Origin: Paranoxybacillus sp035645275
Lineage (GTDB): Bacteria > Bacillota > Bacilli > Bacillales > Anoxybacillaceae
Direction: 5' to 3'
Length of the DNA: 64,000 nucleotides
NCBI GenBank assembly: GCA_035645275.1
Contig: DASQMX010000026.1
Location: 620,001 to 684,000 of the forward strand
Under the pieces are notes generated by a model. That model did not search any database and was not told the origin of the DNA. It saw only the letters and a list, made by a program, of their open reading frames with translations. How positions within the stretch are numbered: position 1 is the first letter of the stretch; each line of letters starts with the position of its first letter. Position numbers and translations under genes: made by a program. Positions 43,925 through 53,119 of the stretch are shown here, one piece after another.

Positions 43925-44575
43925 TTCTCTATTTCGTAATTGTTGAACTTTCGTTGGTTTCCAGCCCTGCTGCTCCACCCACTCAATATACACTTTATAA
44001 TGCTGCTGTTTGTCCTTCGTGGAAATAGTAGCGACTGCTTTGTTCGGGCCGTTATTACCGATAAACCAAATGATCATTTCCGATGGAGATAGGCGGGTCG
44101 CGTAGCTGACTGCATCAATCATTTCTTTCCAGTCAACAGAGTTTTTATCAAAGGTGGTTACATGTGGCTCTGATTGCGTTGTACCAATCGGCTGCCATGA
44201 CGGGTTGACAATTTCTTGAATAATATTTGAATTTGGATCTCCTTCAATCACGGTTAGTTCTTCGTTCGTTTCCTGTTCGCTCTCCTCTTCTAATTCTTCT
44301 TTATTGTCGTTTTTTACGTTGTCATCAAATTCGACTTGTACCCTTTCTTCGTTCTCTTTCTCTTCTTTTTTTACTGTTTCTTCTTTTTTTAAGTCTACTG
44401 GCTGGTTCGCTTTCTCTAGTTCTTTATTATTAGAAAAGATTAATTGCCAGCCGAAAAAGAGAATGAGAGCAAACACAAAACCAATTAATGTATTTAAAAT
44501 ACGGTTTACTTTTCTTCGTTTTGCCCGTTGTTCATAGCGGGCTCCTTGGAAAGATGTCTTTTGTTTTAACAACAA
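43922..44575 (-). CDS. yrrS: YrrS family membrane-anchored protein (DUF1510)
   Basis: 217 aa with a short basic N-terminus, one membrane helix (about 26-46), a long Glu/Lys-rich low-complexity stretch (50-110), and a C-terminal globular DUF1510 domain facing outward. Function unknown; paired with pbpI as in B. subtilis, so probably linked to cell-wall synthesis. TTG start at 44575, or the adjacent TTG, after GGGGGAAGG. Confidence 0.9.
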   Translation of the reverse strand: MLLKQKTSFQGARYEQRAKRRKVNRILNTLIGFVFALILFFGWQLIFSNNKELEKANQPVDLKKEETVKKEEKENEERVQVEFDDNVKNDNKEELEEESEQETNEELTVIEGDPNSNIIQEIVNPSWQPIGTTQSEPHVTTFDKNSVDWKEMIDAVSYATRLSPSEMIIWFIGNNGPNKAVATISTKDKQQHYKVYIEWVEQQGWKPTKVQQLRNRE

Positions 44576-44678
44576 CCTTCCCCCTCTTCCTTTTTTAAAT
44601 CGTTTTCTATTTTATCATTCATAAGTCTCCTTATAAACTATTTCGTAGCAAATCCATATTTATGTCCTATTTCGCCAT

Positions 44679-46448
44679 TTATGGGTATTGTTCATTAAAC
44701 TCATATATCCTCTTGACAACATCATAGAAGACGTCATTGGTCACAGCCTGACTGCTTAGTTGTTCCAATTCTACGACGACAAGCGCATACTTCGGTTCAT
44801 TAACAGGAAAGAACCCGGCAAACCACTTATTGATGAGTGGTTTGCCATGAGATGAATGTTTTCCTGTTTCTGCTGTTCCTGATTTCCCAGCAACCTCATA
44901 AGGCAATGTTTGAAATCTTCTCCCTGTACCTTGTTCATCGGTAACAACCTTTCGTAATAATTCTTTTAACTTTAAAGCTGTATATGGAGAAATCGATTGG
45001 GTAGCAAACTCTTGTTCCGGAAACGAAAAGAACGTTGTGCCATTTTTGTAAAGGATTTTATTAACTACCCGCACTTGCTTTGCTTCTCCGTTTCTTGCAA
45101 TAGTTGCCATCATATTGGCCACAGCAAGCGGTGAGACGCGAACATCTTTTTGTCCAATCGATGTTTGCGCCACAGCCAGTGGAACCGCTTTATCTTTTGC
45201 ATCATGCCAAATCTTTCCCTTCTTTTCTTCGGGAAATTGCTTAAATTGTTCAAAATGATAAACTTTGCCGTTCCATCCGGCAAGTGGATATAATCCGAGT
45301 TTTTTGGCATACTCTTCGATTATTCCTTTATCTTTTTCAACAAGTTCTTTTCCTAATGTTCCGAATGTATTGTTGCAACTTACAGCAAAGCTGTCAGCAA
45401 AATTCAGCATACCGTAGTCATGTTCTTTATCAGGTTTACCGTCTATTTTTTGACTGCAATTAAACTTTCGATTAGAAAATAGTATTCCGTTCTCAATCGC
45501 CGCTGCAGCGATCACCGTTTTAAAAATAGAGCCTGGAATTTGCGGAACGATCATGTGATTGTCAGCACCATTATCTCCGTAAGGGTTTTGCGGATTCATT
45601 TCCGGAGCGCTAACCATCGCTAAAATGTTATTTGTTTCAATATCTAATAAGACCAGTCCGCCTTTTTTTAGACGATGTTTCTTTATTACCTCTTGGGCGA
45701 TTTCCTGTAAATCACGATCAATAGTCGTTTGAACGGAAACAGGATAAAATGGATTAGCTGGTTCAGTATACTTTACTTCCAGACCAAACAGCGGACCTCC
45801 GTCACCATCGACATGATATAACAGCCTTGTTTCACCATCAGGGATTAAAAACTCATCAAATGCCCTTTGTAGTCCAGAAATACCGATTTTCGTGCGCGGT
45901 GATAAATGTTTTTTATCTGGATAACGCAAGCGCAGCACCTTCGGATTTTCCCTAATTAAACCGATTAAATGCTCTGCATATCTTTTTTCAAGCAAGAATT
46001 GTTTTTTCACCGCAAACACTCCGGGAATATCCAACTCGTTAATTTTCTTTATTTGCGTTTCTGTTAAGCGCAAAGGTTCATTACCGAGCATGAAAATAAA
46101 CGGTTGCTTCTCTTCTTGTAACTTGTGCTTAATAATAGCAGGTGAAACACCGATAATATTCGCCAGTTTTTCTACCGGCCAATCGATTTTATTAAGAAAC
46201 GGAAAAAGCACTAAACTTGGAGCATATTCATGCGTCAAAGGTTTGCCATTTCGATCAACAAATGTTCCGCGGCCATCATCAAGCACCATTTCCTGCGTTC
46301 TTTGCTTGACGCTTGCTTCAATGAGATTCACTTTCTCTTTAGAAAAAGACTCCGTGCTGACAAGTTGAATTTGTATAATTCTTCCAATTAATAAGGCGAT
46401 ACCGAGTTGAATCGTAAATAAAATGAACCAGACTCTTTTCTTTAACAT
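44679..46448 (-). CDS. pbpI: Class B penicillin-binding protein PbpI (PBP4b)
   Basis: Septal/lateral wall D,D-transpeptidase. N-terminal membrane anchor (6-26), dimerisation domain, and transpeptidase domain with SIFK (Ser307, Lys310), SCN (Ser357-Asn359) and KSGT (522-525). 589 aa. A terminator for greA lies directly upstream, and its 3' arm contains the pbpI ribosome site. Possible sporulation role as in B. subtilis (inference). Confidence 0.95.
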   Translation of the reverse strand: MLKKRVWFILFTIQLGIALLIGRIIQIQLVSTESFSKEKVNLIEASVKQRTQEMVLDDGRGTFVDRNGKPLTHEYAPSLVLFPFLNKIDWPVEKLANIIGVSPAIIKHKLQEEKQPFIFMLGNEPLRLTETQIKKINELDIPGVFAVKKQFLLEKRYAEHLIGLIRENPKVLRLRYPDKKHLSPRTKIGISGLQRAFDEFLIPDGETRLLYHVDGDGGPLFGLEVKYTEPANPFYPVSVQTTIDRDLQEIAQEVIKKHRLKKGGLVLLDIETNNILAMVSAPEMNPQNPYGDNGADNHMIVPQIPGSIFKTVIAAAAIENGILFSNRKFNCSQKIDGKPDKEHDYGMLNFADSFAVSCNNTFGTLGKELVEKDKGIIEEYAKKLGLYPLAGWNGKVYHFEQFKQFPEEKKGKIWHDAKDKAVPLAVAQTSIGQKDVRVSPLAVANMMATIARNGEAKQVRVVNKILYKNGTTFFSFPEQEFATQSISPYTALKLKELLRKVVTDEQGTGRRFQTLPYEVAGKSGTAETGKHSSHGKPLINKWFAGFFPVNEPKYALVVVELEQLSSQAVTNDVFYDVVKRIYEFNEQYP

Positions 46449-46482
46449 AAAAACACCTCGTCTTCATTTTCGACGAGGTGTT
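46449..46482 (-). terminator. greA terminator overlapping the pbpI ribosome site
   Basis: Minus strand AACACCTCGTC, 9-nt loop, GACGAGGTGTTTTT then ATG of pbpI. The stem is 11 bp and perfect. GAGGTG in its 3' arm is 5 nt from the pbpI start codon. Confidence 0.92.
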
Positions 46483-46494
46483 ACCATTTAAAAC

Positions 46495-46971
46495 CTATTT
46501 TACGGCTACAATTTTTACAAGCATTTCGCCGCCAGGCGTTTGTACCGTTACTTCATCACCAACTTGCTTTCCGAGAAGTGACTTCGCAATTGGTGAGTCG
46601 TTTGAAATTTTCCCTTCGAATGGATCTGCTTCCGCGCTTCCTACAATTGTATATGTTTCTTCTTCACCATCAGGCAGTTCAATAAAGGTTACGGATTTTC
46701 CTAATGTAACAACGTCTGGGTTTTCTGTATCTTCTTCAATAATTTTGGCGTTACGAATCATATTCTCAAGCGTTTGGATTCGCGATTCAACGAATGCTTG
46801 CTCGTCTTTTGCAGCATCGTACTCAGAGTTTTCGGAAAGGTCGCCAAAGCTTCGTGCGACTTTAATGCGCTCAACAACTTCTTTACGTTTTACTGTTTTT
46901 AAATATTCAAGCTCTTGCTCAAGCTTTTCTTTTCCCGCTTTCGTCATCGGGTACTCTTTTTCTACTGCCAT
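46495..46971 (-). CDS. greA: Transcription elongation factor GreA
   Basis: Rescues backtracked RNA polymerase by stimulating transcript cleavage. N-terminal coiled coil with the acidic tip SENSEYDAAKDEQ and C-terminal FKBP-like domain (ESPIAKSLLGK-like SPIAKSLLGKQVGD). 158 aa, full length. AAGGGATATGGC precedes ATG. Confidence 0.97.
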   Translation of the reverse strand: MAVEKEYPMTKAGKEKLEQELEYLKTVKRKEVVERIKVARSFGDLSENSEYDAAKDEQAFVESRIQTLENMIRNAKIIEEDTENPDVVTLGKSVTFIELPDGEEETYTIVGSAEADPFEGKISNDSPIAKSLLGKQVGDEVTVQTPGGEMLVKIVAVK

Positions 46972-47009
46972 ATCCCTTCACTCCTTTAGTTTTTCTATAT
47001 ATGTAAAAT

Positions 47010-47129
47010 GAGGGTGTCTCATAAGGGTCTGACCTCACGCGTATTTCACAATATATAGTTCATTTATCTAACGATATGTCCTATATATTGTGTTGTGGGG
47101 TCTGACCCTAGAGCTTTTGAGACAACCTC
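47010..47129 (+). repeat. Palindromic intergenic repeat, copy I
   Basis: Plus orientation; TGTCTCA arm class: GGGTGTCTCATAAGGGTCTGACC and GGGGTCTGACCCTAGAGC followed by TTTTGAGACAACCTC. It has the symmetric centre CACAATATATAG / CTATATATTGTG. The GGGTCTGACC directly repeated on both sides is the presumed site of the deletion seen in copy K. Between udk and greA. Confidence 0.9.
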
Positions 47130-47177
47130 GGTTAACATATCCAAACTGTAAACATATTTTATATCTATGTTATGTTA

Positions 47178-47813
47178 TTACAAAATTGCTTTTTGTTCAA
47201 GAATTGTGCGAATTTTTGTGACCATTAAATCAATAGCGACATGATTATGCCCGCCTTCTGGAATAATAATGTCAGCATATCGCTTCGTCGGCTCAATGAA
47301 TTGGTTATGCATTGGCCGAACAACAGAAACATATTGTTCAATCACCGACTCAAGCGTGCGGCCGCGCTCTTTAATATCGCGGAGCAAACGGCGAATAATG
47401 CGAATGTCTGCATCTGTATCAACGTATACTTTAATATCCATTAAGTTGCGCAATCGTTCATCTTCTAATACGAGAATTCCTTCTAAGATGATGACGTCTT
47501 TCGGTTCTACATAAATTACTTCATTAGAACGAGTATGCAAAGTATAGTCATATACCGGTTTTTCGATCGGTTCGTAATTAAGCAATTTTTCAAGATGCTC
47601 AATGAGCAAGTCATTATCAAAAGCAAGCGGGTGATCGTAGTTCGTTTTTAACCGCTCTTCAAATGGTAAATGACTTTGATCTTTGTAATAATAATCTTGC
47701 TCCAGCATTAAAATGGAATGACCTTGAAAATGTTCATAAATCGCTTTTGCTACGCTCGTTTTCCCCGAGCCGGAGCCGCCAGCAACTCCGATGACAACCG
47801 GTTTCTTCCCCAT
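47178..47813 (-). CDS. udk: Uridine kinase
   Basis: Pyrimidine salvage kinase for uridine and cytidine. P-loop GVAGGSGSGKTSVAKAIY at residues 9-26, LEQDYYYKDQS and the lid RDIKERGRTLESV. 211 aa. Follows trhP2 by 7 nt, within the greA-mltG gene series. Confidence 0.97.
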   Translation of the reverse strand: MGKKPVVIGVAGGSGSGKTSVAKAIYEHFQGHSILMLEQDYYYKDQSHLPFEERLKTNYDHPLAFDNDLLIEHLEKLLNYEPIEKPVYDYTLHTRSNEVIYVEPKDVIILEGILVLEDERLRNLMDIKVYVDTDADIRIIRRLLRDIKERGRTLESVIEQYVSVVRPMHNQFIEPTKRYADIIIPEGGHNHVAIDLMVTKIRTILEQKAIL

Positions 47814-47820
47814 GTTAATC

Positions 47821-49092
47821 TCAGTGCCCCTTTCTCATCATGTTGTATGGGAAGACTTCCTTCTCTACTTTAAATTTCACAATTTGTAGCGGATGACGCG
47901 CTGCATCTAATTCATTTCCATCTTCGTCCCAAATTTTCTCAATGACTTGAGTAAAGTTGTCAATTTGCGGACCGAAAAATTCCACTTCATCTCCTGGTTT
48001 AAAGAAGTTACGCTGCTGCAACGTCACCATTTTTGTTTCCTTGTCGTAGTCTAACACAAGACCGACGAAATCATAAGTGGTTTTCTTGCTATGAACACCG
48101 AACATTTGCTCTTTATAACCAGGCACTCCTTCAAAAAAGGCCGGTGCCGTATCACGGTTCGCGCATTTGTCAAGTTCTTCAAGCCACTCTTTTTTAATAA
48201 CGAAATTGTCAGGGTCGGCACAATAGGCATCAATCACTTTGCGGTATACACTTACGACCGTTGCCACGTAGTGAATGGATTTCATACGTCCTTCGATTTT
48301 TAAACTGTCGATGCCTAATTCAATCATTTTTGGAATCGATTGAATTAAGTTTAAGTCTTTCGGGCTCATCGCAAACGGTGCGTCATTCTCATCAAACAAA
48401 GCGATTTCTTTTCCAGAATCTAATTTATATAAGTCATAATCCCAACGGCATGACTGACAACAGCCACCGCGGTTAGAGTCGCGGGCTGTCATATGGTTAC
48501 TTAACACACAGCGGCCTGAATAAGCAATACACATCGCCCCATGAATAAAGGCTTCAATTTCAATATCGACTTTCTCCTTAATCTCGCGAATTTCTTCTGC
48601 ACTTGTTTCCCGTGCTAATACAACGCGTTCTAATCCTTCTTCCTTCCAAAACTGGACTGCTTTCCAGTTTGTCAACGACTGTTGCGTACTTAAATGCACT
48701 TCCAGCTTTGGTGCGACGCGGCGCGCTGTTTCGATAATAAGCGGATCAGCAACGATAATTCCGGTAACACCGGCTTCTTCCAACCCTTTCAAATATTTAT
48801 CTAATCCTGGAATGTTTTCGTTATGAGCATAAATATTTGTCGTTACATAAATTTTCGCGCCATATTGGTTTGCAAAACGCACGCCTTCAGCGATTTCTTC
48901 CAATGTAAAGTTATCGGCATTGGAACGAAGTCCGTACTCCTGACCGCCGATGAACACAGCATCTGCGCCATAAAGAATCGCCACTTTTAGCTTTTCTAAG
49001 TTGCCTGCAGGTGCGAGCAACTCTGGCTTTTTCGTAATGACGCGCTTCCCGTTAATAATTTCGGAAATTTTATCGTTTTTGACGATCATCAT
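47821..49092 (-). CDS. trhP2: tRNA 5-hydroxyuridine synthesis protein TrhP2 (peptidase U32 family)
   Basis: U32 family protein, 423 aa, with the signature FIHGAMCIAYSGRCVLSNH and Cys residues CCQSC that may hold a metal or cluster. Homologues (B. subtilis YrrO) take part in prephenate-dependent hydroxylation of U34 in tRNA; old annotations as collagenase are not supported. Cotranscribed with trhP1 and trmR. Confidence 0.9.
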   Translation of the reverse strand: MMIVKNDKISEIINGKRVITKKPELLAPAGNLEKLKVAILYGADAVFIGGQEYGLRSNADNFTLEEIAEGVRFANQYGAKIYVTTNIYAHNENIPGLDKYLKGLEEAGVTGIIVADPLIIETARRVAPKLEVHLSTQQSLTNWKAVQFWKEEGLERVVLARETSAEEIREIKEKVDIEIEAFIHGAMCIAYSGRCVLSNHMTARDSNRGGCCQSCRWDYDLYKLDSGKEIALFDENDAPFAMSPKDLNLIQSIPKMIELGIDSLKIEGRMKSIHYVATVVSVYRKVIDAYCADPDNFVIKKEWLEELDKCANRDTAPAFFEGVPGYKEQMFGVHSKKTTYDFVGLVLDYDKETKMVTLQQRNFFKPGDEVEFFGPQIDNFTQVIEKIWDEDGNELDAARHPLQIVKFKVEKEVFPYNMMRKGH

Positions 49093-49115
49093 TTTCTCCT
49101 CCTTTTCTTTAAGAT

Positions 49116-50048
49116 TTAGTAAACCGTTTCCTTAAAGAAGAAGCCTGTATCTAACGGACGATGTGCTGGCTGTATTGCTTCAATTTCCGCCAGCAATTGA
49201 TCTTTTACTTTTCGATACTCTTCACGGTTTTCTGCGCATAAGTCGATGGCAAGGCGGTATTTTTTCGTTACTTCGGTAATATATTCACGTTCATGCAAAA
49301 TGCCGTCAATTTTAAAGCTATCAATTTCGGCATCAATCATTTCTTCCAATTCATCAATGATACAAATATCATTCGGACTCATAATGTGTGTCCCGTTTTC
49401 GTCCTCGAAAATCGGATATTTATTATCACGCTCTTTATCGTAAAGGAACATTCCTTTTTCATATTTGCGTTTTTCAATTTCCATTACTTTTCCTTGATAT
49501 TCAAAATAGTTACCAATGAGTGAACGCTTTGATTGGAACATACATGTCATTCCGTGAACTTGCACTTCGATTTCTACTTCAGCATGCTCTTTGATTTCAA
49601 TGATCGCATCCATGTTAATTTCGCGGGCAAGCACGGCGCGTTTTGCCCCTTTACGTCCCCAGTAGTTGCAAGCATACCAGTTCGTCGCTGTTGTTTCTGT
49701 GTTCCAATGCAGTTTCATATGTGGGGCGACTTCACGCACTGTCATTAAAACAGCGGGGTCGCCAAATACGATCGCATCTACGCCCGTATCCGCTAAAAAC
49801 TTTACATAATCGCCTAACTCGTCCACTTTATCATTGTGGAAAATGGCATTCATTGCTACATACACTTTTACATTATGCTGACGGGCGACTTTCACTGCTT
49901 CAACAATATCTTCACGCTTAAACTCTCCCGCCAAGCGCAATCCATAACGCTGCTCACCGATCATAACAGCATCAGCACCTGCTTCTGCCAAGTCGCGAAT
50001 ATGCGCAACATCAATTGGCGTTACAAGCAATTCTGGTTTTTTCATCAT
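49116..50048 (-). CDS. trhP1: tRNA 5-hydroxyuridine synthesis protein TrhP1 (peptidase U32 family)
   Basis: U32 paralogue, 310 aa, corresponding to B. subtilis YrrN. Retains the barrel features (LVTPIDVAHIRDLAEAGADAV, VQVHGMTCMFQSKRSLIGNY) but lacks the C-terminal extension and CCxSC of TrhP2. Acts with TrhP2 in U34 hydroxylation. Overlaps trmR by four bases. Confidence 0.9.
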   Translation of the reverse strand: MMKKPELLVTPIDVAHIRDLAEAGADAVMIGEQRYGLRLAGEFKREDIVEAVKVARQHNVKVYVAMNAIFHNDKVDELGDYVKFLADTGVDAIVFGDPAVLMTVREVAPHMKLHWNTETTATNWYACNYWGRKGAKRAVLAREINMDAIIEIKEHAEVEIEVQVHGMTCMFQSKRSLIGNYFEYQGKVMEIEKRKYEKGMFLYDKERDNKYPIFEDENGTHIMSPNDICIIDELEEMIDAEIDSFKIDGILHEREYITEVTKKYRLAIDLCAENREEYRKVKDQLLAEIEAIQPAHRPLDTGFFFKETVY

Positions 50049-50695
50049 TGTTCACCTCTTTTTCTAGATATCGCTATTCCGTCTCCAATCGGTAAAATCA
50101 CCGTATCATAGCACGGATGAGCCATAAGCCACTCATTATACTTGCTTATCTTCTTTACTAAACTGCGAATCCGCTTCATTTCAATCTGTTCAGCGTGAGC
50201 AACCAGGCCTTTAAACAATACATTATCGGTAATAATAATTCCTTTCTTACTTAATAGCGGCTCGTACATTTCAAAAAAGCGAAGGTACTGTCCTTTCGCC
50301 GCGTCGATAAAAATAGCGTCAAAAGGCCCATGATCGGCGACTTCTTCGTACAGATGAAGAGCATCGCCAAAGAGTACATTAATTTGTTTCGCCGTGTTCG
50401 TTTTCTCTATATAGAAAAGCGCTTGTTCATATCGTTCTTTGTCGCGTTCTAATGTCACAATGTTTGCATTCGGCAACGCTTTAGCCATTCGAATCGCCGA
50501 ATAGCCAATCGCTGTACCGATTTCTAAAATCTTTGCTGGTTGCACTAATTTCAATATTTGCAACATCGCTTCAATACCGATTAGCTCCATAATCGGAACA
50601 TCATGTTCTTTCGCGTATTGTTCGATTTCCTCTATTTCGTGTTCACGTTTTGGAATAAGCGCTTCTAAATAACTTGTGACTTCCGGTGATAACAA
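50045..50695 (-). CDS. trmR: tRNA 5-hydroxyuridine methyltransferase TrmR (YrrM)
   Basis: Methylates ho5U34 to 5-methoxyuridine. Class I O-methyltransferase fold with ILEIGTAIGYSAIRMA, FDAIFIDAAKGQY and ITDNVLFKGLV. The start is TTG at 50695 (MLSPEVTSYLEALIP), 7 nt after GAGGAGGA, giving 216 aa, like homologues. The open frame extends to 50821, but those 42 residues are not expected in the family. Follows mltG by about 140 nt. Confidence 0.93.
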   Translation of the reverse strand: MLSPEVTSYLEALIPKREHEIEEIEQYAKEHDVPIMELIGIEAMLQILKLVQPAKILEIGTAIGYSAIRMAKALPNANIVTLERDKERYEQALFYIEKTNTAKQINVLFGDALHLYEEVADHGPFDAIFIDAAKGQYLRFFEMYEPLLSKKGIIITDNVLFKGLVAHAEQIEMKRIRSLVKKISKYNEWLMAHPCYDTVILPIGDGIAISRKRGEQ

Positions 50696-50833
50696 ATCGA
50701 GTTCCTCCTCGAAAAAATAAGAGTCCAATAACTGAACTCTTTTGAAAAAATGATTCATAACTTTATATATACTATCATAAATAAGATAAGAATGCGAAAC
50801 TTTTTTTACTTTTCTAGTCATCCCCTAAATTTT

Positions 50834-51931
50834 CTATTGTTTGCCAATATATTTCGCTTTTTCGCGATTATGCTCTTCTAACGTTTTTGTAAAAATCACT
50901 TCTCCCGTTGGCGTTGCAAGGAAATACATATAATCCGTTTCTGCTGGCTTTAATGCAGCCCGAATCGACATTTCACCGGCATTGGCAATCGGACCAGGCG
51001 GCAAACCGTTATGAATGTACGTATTATAAGGAGAGTTCACTTTTAAGTCTTTATAATAAACGCGATCTTTATGCTTGCCAAGCGCATAAAGAACAGTTGG
51101 ATCCGTTTGCAGCGGCATACCTATCCGCAAACGATTGTAAAATACGCTCGCAATTTTTTCACGGTCTGTTTTTTCTGTTGCTTCCTCCTCAATAAGCGAA
51201 GCCATCGTTAATAATTTATGCGGCGTAAATTCCATTTCTCCCATTTCTACTTGATATTTCATTAGGACTTCTTCCGTTTTATCGAGCATCGTTTCAATAA
51301 TCGTTTCCATTGATGGTTTCTCTTCGTGGAATGAATACGTAGCCGGGAATAAATATCCTTCAAGCGGATAACGAATATTTTGATTAAAAATTTCCTCAGA
51401 TAAAATCGCTGGGTATTTCTTGATTAGTTGTTTAATATAGCTTCGGTCATTAATCTTAGCCATAAACTCCTCTTGTTTGTAACCTGTCTTTTTGGCAATA
51501 ATTGCCGCGATTTGTGTCAATTGCTTTCCTTCTGGTATTGTAATTTTCAATTTTGTTTCTTTGGCCACTTTTCCGGTCTTCAATGAAGCAATAATTTCTT
51601 CTAATGTCATCGCCCGATTGAGTTTATATTCTCCAGCTTGAAAATCAGCATGATTTTTAAATTTTACATAATAGCGAAAAATCGTTGCATCTTTAATAAT
51701 TCTTTTTTCTTCCAAAATAGATGCGATCTCACTGACAGAAGAGCCGATTGGAATCGATACATGAATCACTTTTTTATCTTTAGGATCCACCGGTTGTAAT
51801 GCCGACTTTATATATAAATAACTTCCACCTACAGCAATCATTAGACAAAGCAACATTACTGCAGAGACAATCAACACGATTTTCCTAACAAGTTGTGCGT
51901 CTTTTTGCTGCTCAGTAAACTTATTTTCCAT
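50834..51931 (-). CDS. mltG: Endolytic murein transglycosylase MltG (YrrL)
   Basis: Membrane-bound lytic transglycosylase that cuts nascent glycan strands. One N-terminal membrane helix (about 17-42), a LysM-like subdomain (IPIGSSVSEIASILEEKRII), and the YceG catalytic domain with MASLIEEEATEK containing the catalytic Glu, then NPTVLYALG-like DPTVLYALG and YNTYIHNGLPPGPI. 365 aa. Confidence 0.95.
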   Translation of the reverse strand: MENKFTEQQKDAQLVRKIVLIVSAVMLLCLMIAVGGSYLYIKSALQPVDPKDKKVIHVSIPIGSSVSEIASILEEKRIIKDATIFRYYVKFKNHADFQAGEYKLNRAMTLEEIIASLKTGKVAKETKLKITIPEGKQLTQIAAIIAKKTGYKQEEFMAKINDRSYIKQLIKKYPAILSEEIFNQNIRYPLEGYLFPATYSFHEEKPSMETIIETMLDKTEEVLMKYQVEMGEMEFTPHKLLTMASLIEEEATEKTDREKIASVFYNRLRIGMPLQTDPTVLYALGKHKDRVYYKDLKVNSPYNTYIHNGLPPGPIANAGEMSIRAALKPAETDYMYFLATPTGEVIFTKTLEEHNREKAKYIGKQ

Positions 51932-52013
51932 CTTTACTCATAAGCCTCCTCTCACTCGTGATATTATACTACAAATTTTTGCATTTTTCGCGATTTAGCT
52001 GTCCATTTTCCTA

Positions 52014-52045
52014 AAAAAGGGTGACCGTTGCAACGGTCACCCTTT
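52014..52045 (-). terminator. Terminator downstream of yrzB
   Basis: AAAAAAGGGTGACCGTT GC AACGGTCACCCTTTT: a perfect 12-plus bp palindrome with T/A runs on both strands, ending 6 nt before the yrzB stop side. Confidence 0.9.
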
Positions 52046-52050
52046 TCTCC

Positions 52051-52341
52051 TTATTCTTCGTCTTCTTGTTCAGCACAGAACGTATTCCAAACTTCTTCAA
52101 TCATATCCCATTCTTCTTCTGTTTCGATTGGCTGAAGTTCTCCTTCTTCTTCCCCTTCGCCCGGGATGAAGGCGGAAACGTGAATTTCTGTTTCTTCCTC
52201 ATCATCAAATTCCGCACCGATTGGATAGTAAAAAACGTATGATTTTCCAAAGTCTTCAGATTCAAATGTAAAAAGCACTTCACATAATTGTTCATTTCCA
52301 TTTTCATCGACTACTGTAATATGTTTATCTCCGTGTTCCAT
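52051..52341 (-). CDS. yrzB: YrzB family protein (DUF1292)
   Basis: 96 residues from ATG at 52341, very acidic (DDEEETE, GEGEEEGE, EQEDEE), beginning MEHGDKHITVVDENGNE. Function unknown. Conserved neighbour of ruvX and ireB. GAGGTG precedes the start. Confidence 0.92.
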   Translation of the reverse strand: MEHGDKHITVVDENGNEQLCEVLFTFESEDFGKSYVFYYPIGAEFDDEEETEIHVSAFIPGEGEEEGELQPIETEEEWDMIEEVWNTFCAEQEDEE

Positions 52342-52356
52342 TATGTTCACCTCAAT

Positions 52357-52773
52357 TTAATTTTTACTGTCAAGATAAGACTGCAAAATCATGACTGCCG
52401 CCATCTTATCGATTACTTGTTTTCGCTTTTTTCTGCTAACATCGGCGGCAATCAACATGCGTTCTGCTGCCATCGTCGAAAGACGTTCGTCCCATAAAAT
52501 TACGGGAAGACCAAATTTTTGTCTTAATGTTTCAGCAAATTGCTGACTTGCTTCACCACGCGGCCCAACCGTTCCGTTCATATTTTTCGGAAAGCCAAGT
52601 ACAATCGTTTCGACGCGATACTCTTCAATAAGCTCACGAAGTCGCTTAAGCCCAAATTGCCCTTGTTCTTCATCAATTTTTATTGTTTCAAGCCCTTGCG
52701 CTGTCCAGCCAAGTTCATCACTAATAGCGACTCCTAGTGTTTTCGTTCCTAAATCCAAACCTAGTACGCGCAT
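52357..52773 (-). CDS. ruvX: RuvX/YqgF family Holliday junction resolvase-like nuclease
   Basis: 138-residue RNase H-fold protein with LGLDLGTKTLGVAIS (catalytic Asp) and LWDERLSTMAAERML. Proposed roles are 16S rRNA processing or Holliday junction cleavage. Starts 2 nt from the ireB stop; part of ireB-ruvX-yrzB. Confidence 0.95.
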   Translation of the reverse strand: MRVLGLDLGTKTLGVAISDELGWTAQGLETIKIDEEQGQFGLKRLRELIEEYRVETIVLGFPKNMNGTVGPRGEASQQFAETLRQKFGLPVILWDERLSTMAAERMLIAADVSRKKRKQVIDKMAAVMILQSYLDSKN

Positions 52774-52775
52774 AT

Positions 52776-53042
52776 TTAGTCCTCTCGCTGCTTTTGTAAA
52801 TAGGATTTCACTAATTCTTCAATTAATTCATCCCGTTCAATTTTTCGAATGAGCGTTCTTGCATCTTTATGGCGCGGGATGTAAGCTGGGTCGCCAGATA
52901 ACAAGTAGCCAACAATTTGGTTAATCGGGTTATATCCTTTTTCTTGCAGCGCCTCGTACACAGTAAACAGCACTTCCTTAATGTCTGTTTCGGCTGGCTC
53001 CTCTGAGAAGTTAAATTGCATCGTTTTATCAAATGAGCTCAT
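52776..53042 (-). CDS. IreB family regulatory protein (DUF965, YrzL)
   Basis: 88 residues from ATG at 53042 (MSSFDKTMQFNFSEEPAETD), small helical family; in Enterococcus a substrate of the IreK Ser/Thr kinase that affects cephalosporin resistance. AGGTG lies upstream; the ORF extends ten residues further without support. Function in Bacilli not settled. Confidence 0.92.
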   Translation of the reverse strand: MSSFDKTMQFNFSEEPAETDIKEVLFTVYEALQEKGYNPINQIVGYLLSGDPAYIPRHKDARTLIRKIERDELIEELVKSYLQKQRED

Positions 53043-53119
53043 CGCTTTGCACCTCGCTCTCAGATTCAGCAAAATCTGGCATATCCAATCTTACATCCAT
53101 TGTACACCATCTAAGCGAA

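Noticed and set aside
46478..47011. 177-codon plus-strand ORF
   Set aside because: Antisense to greA and running into repeat copy I; no support.
47821..50048. Annotation of the two U32 proteins as collagenase-like secreted proteases
   Set aside because: No signal peptide, and the operon with trmR matches the known tRNA U34 hydroxylation pathway.
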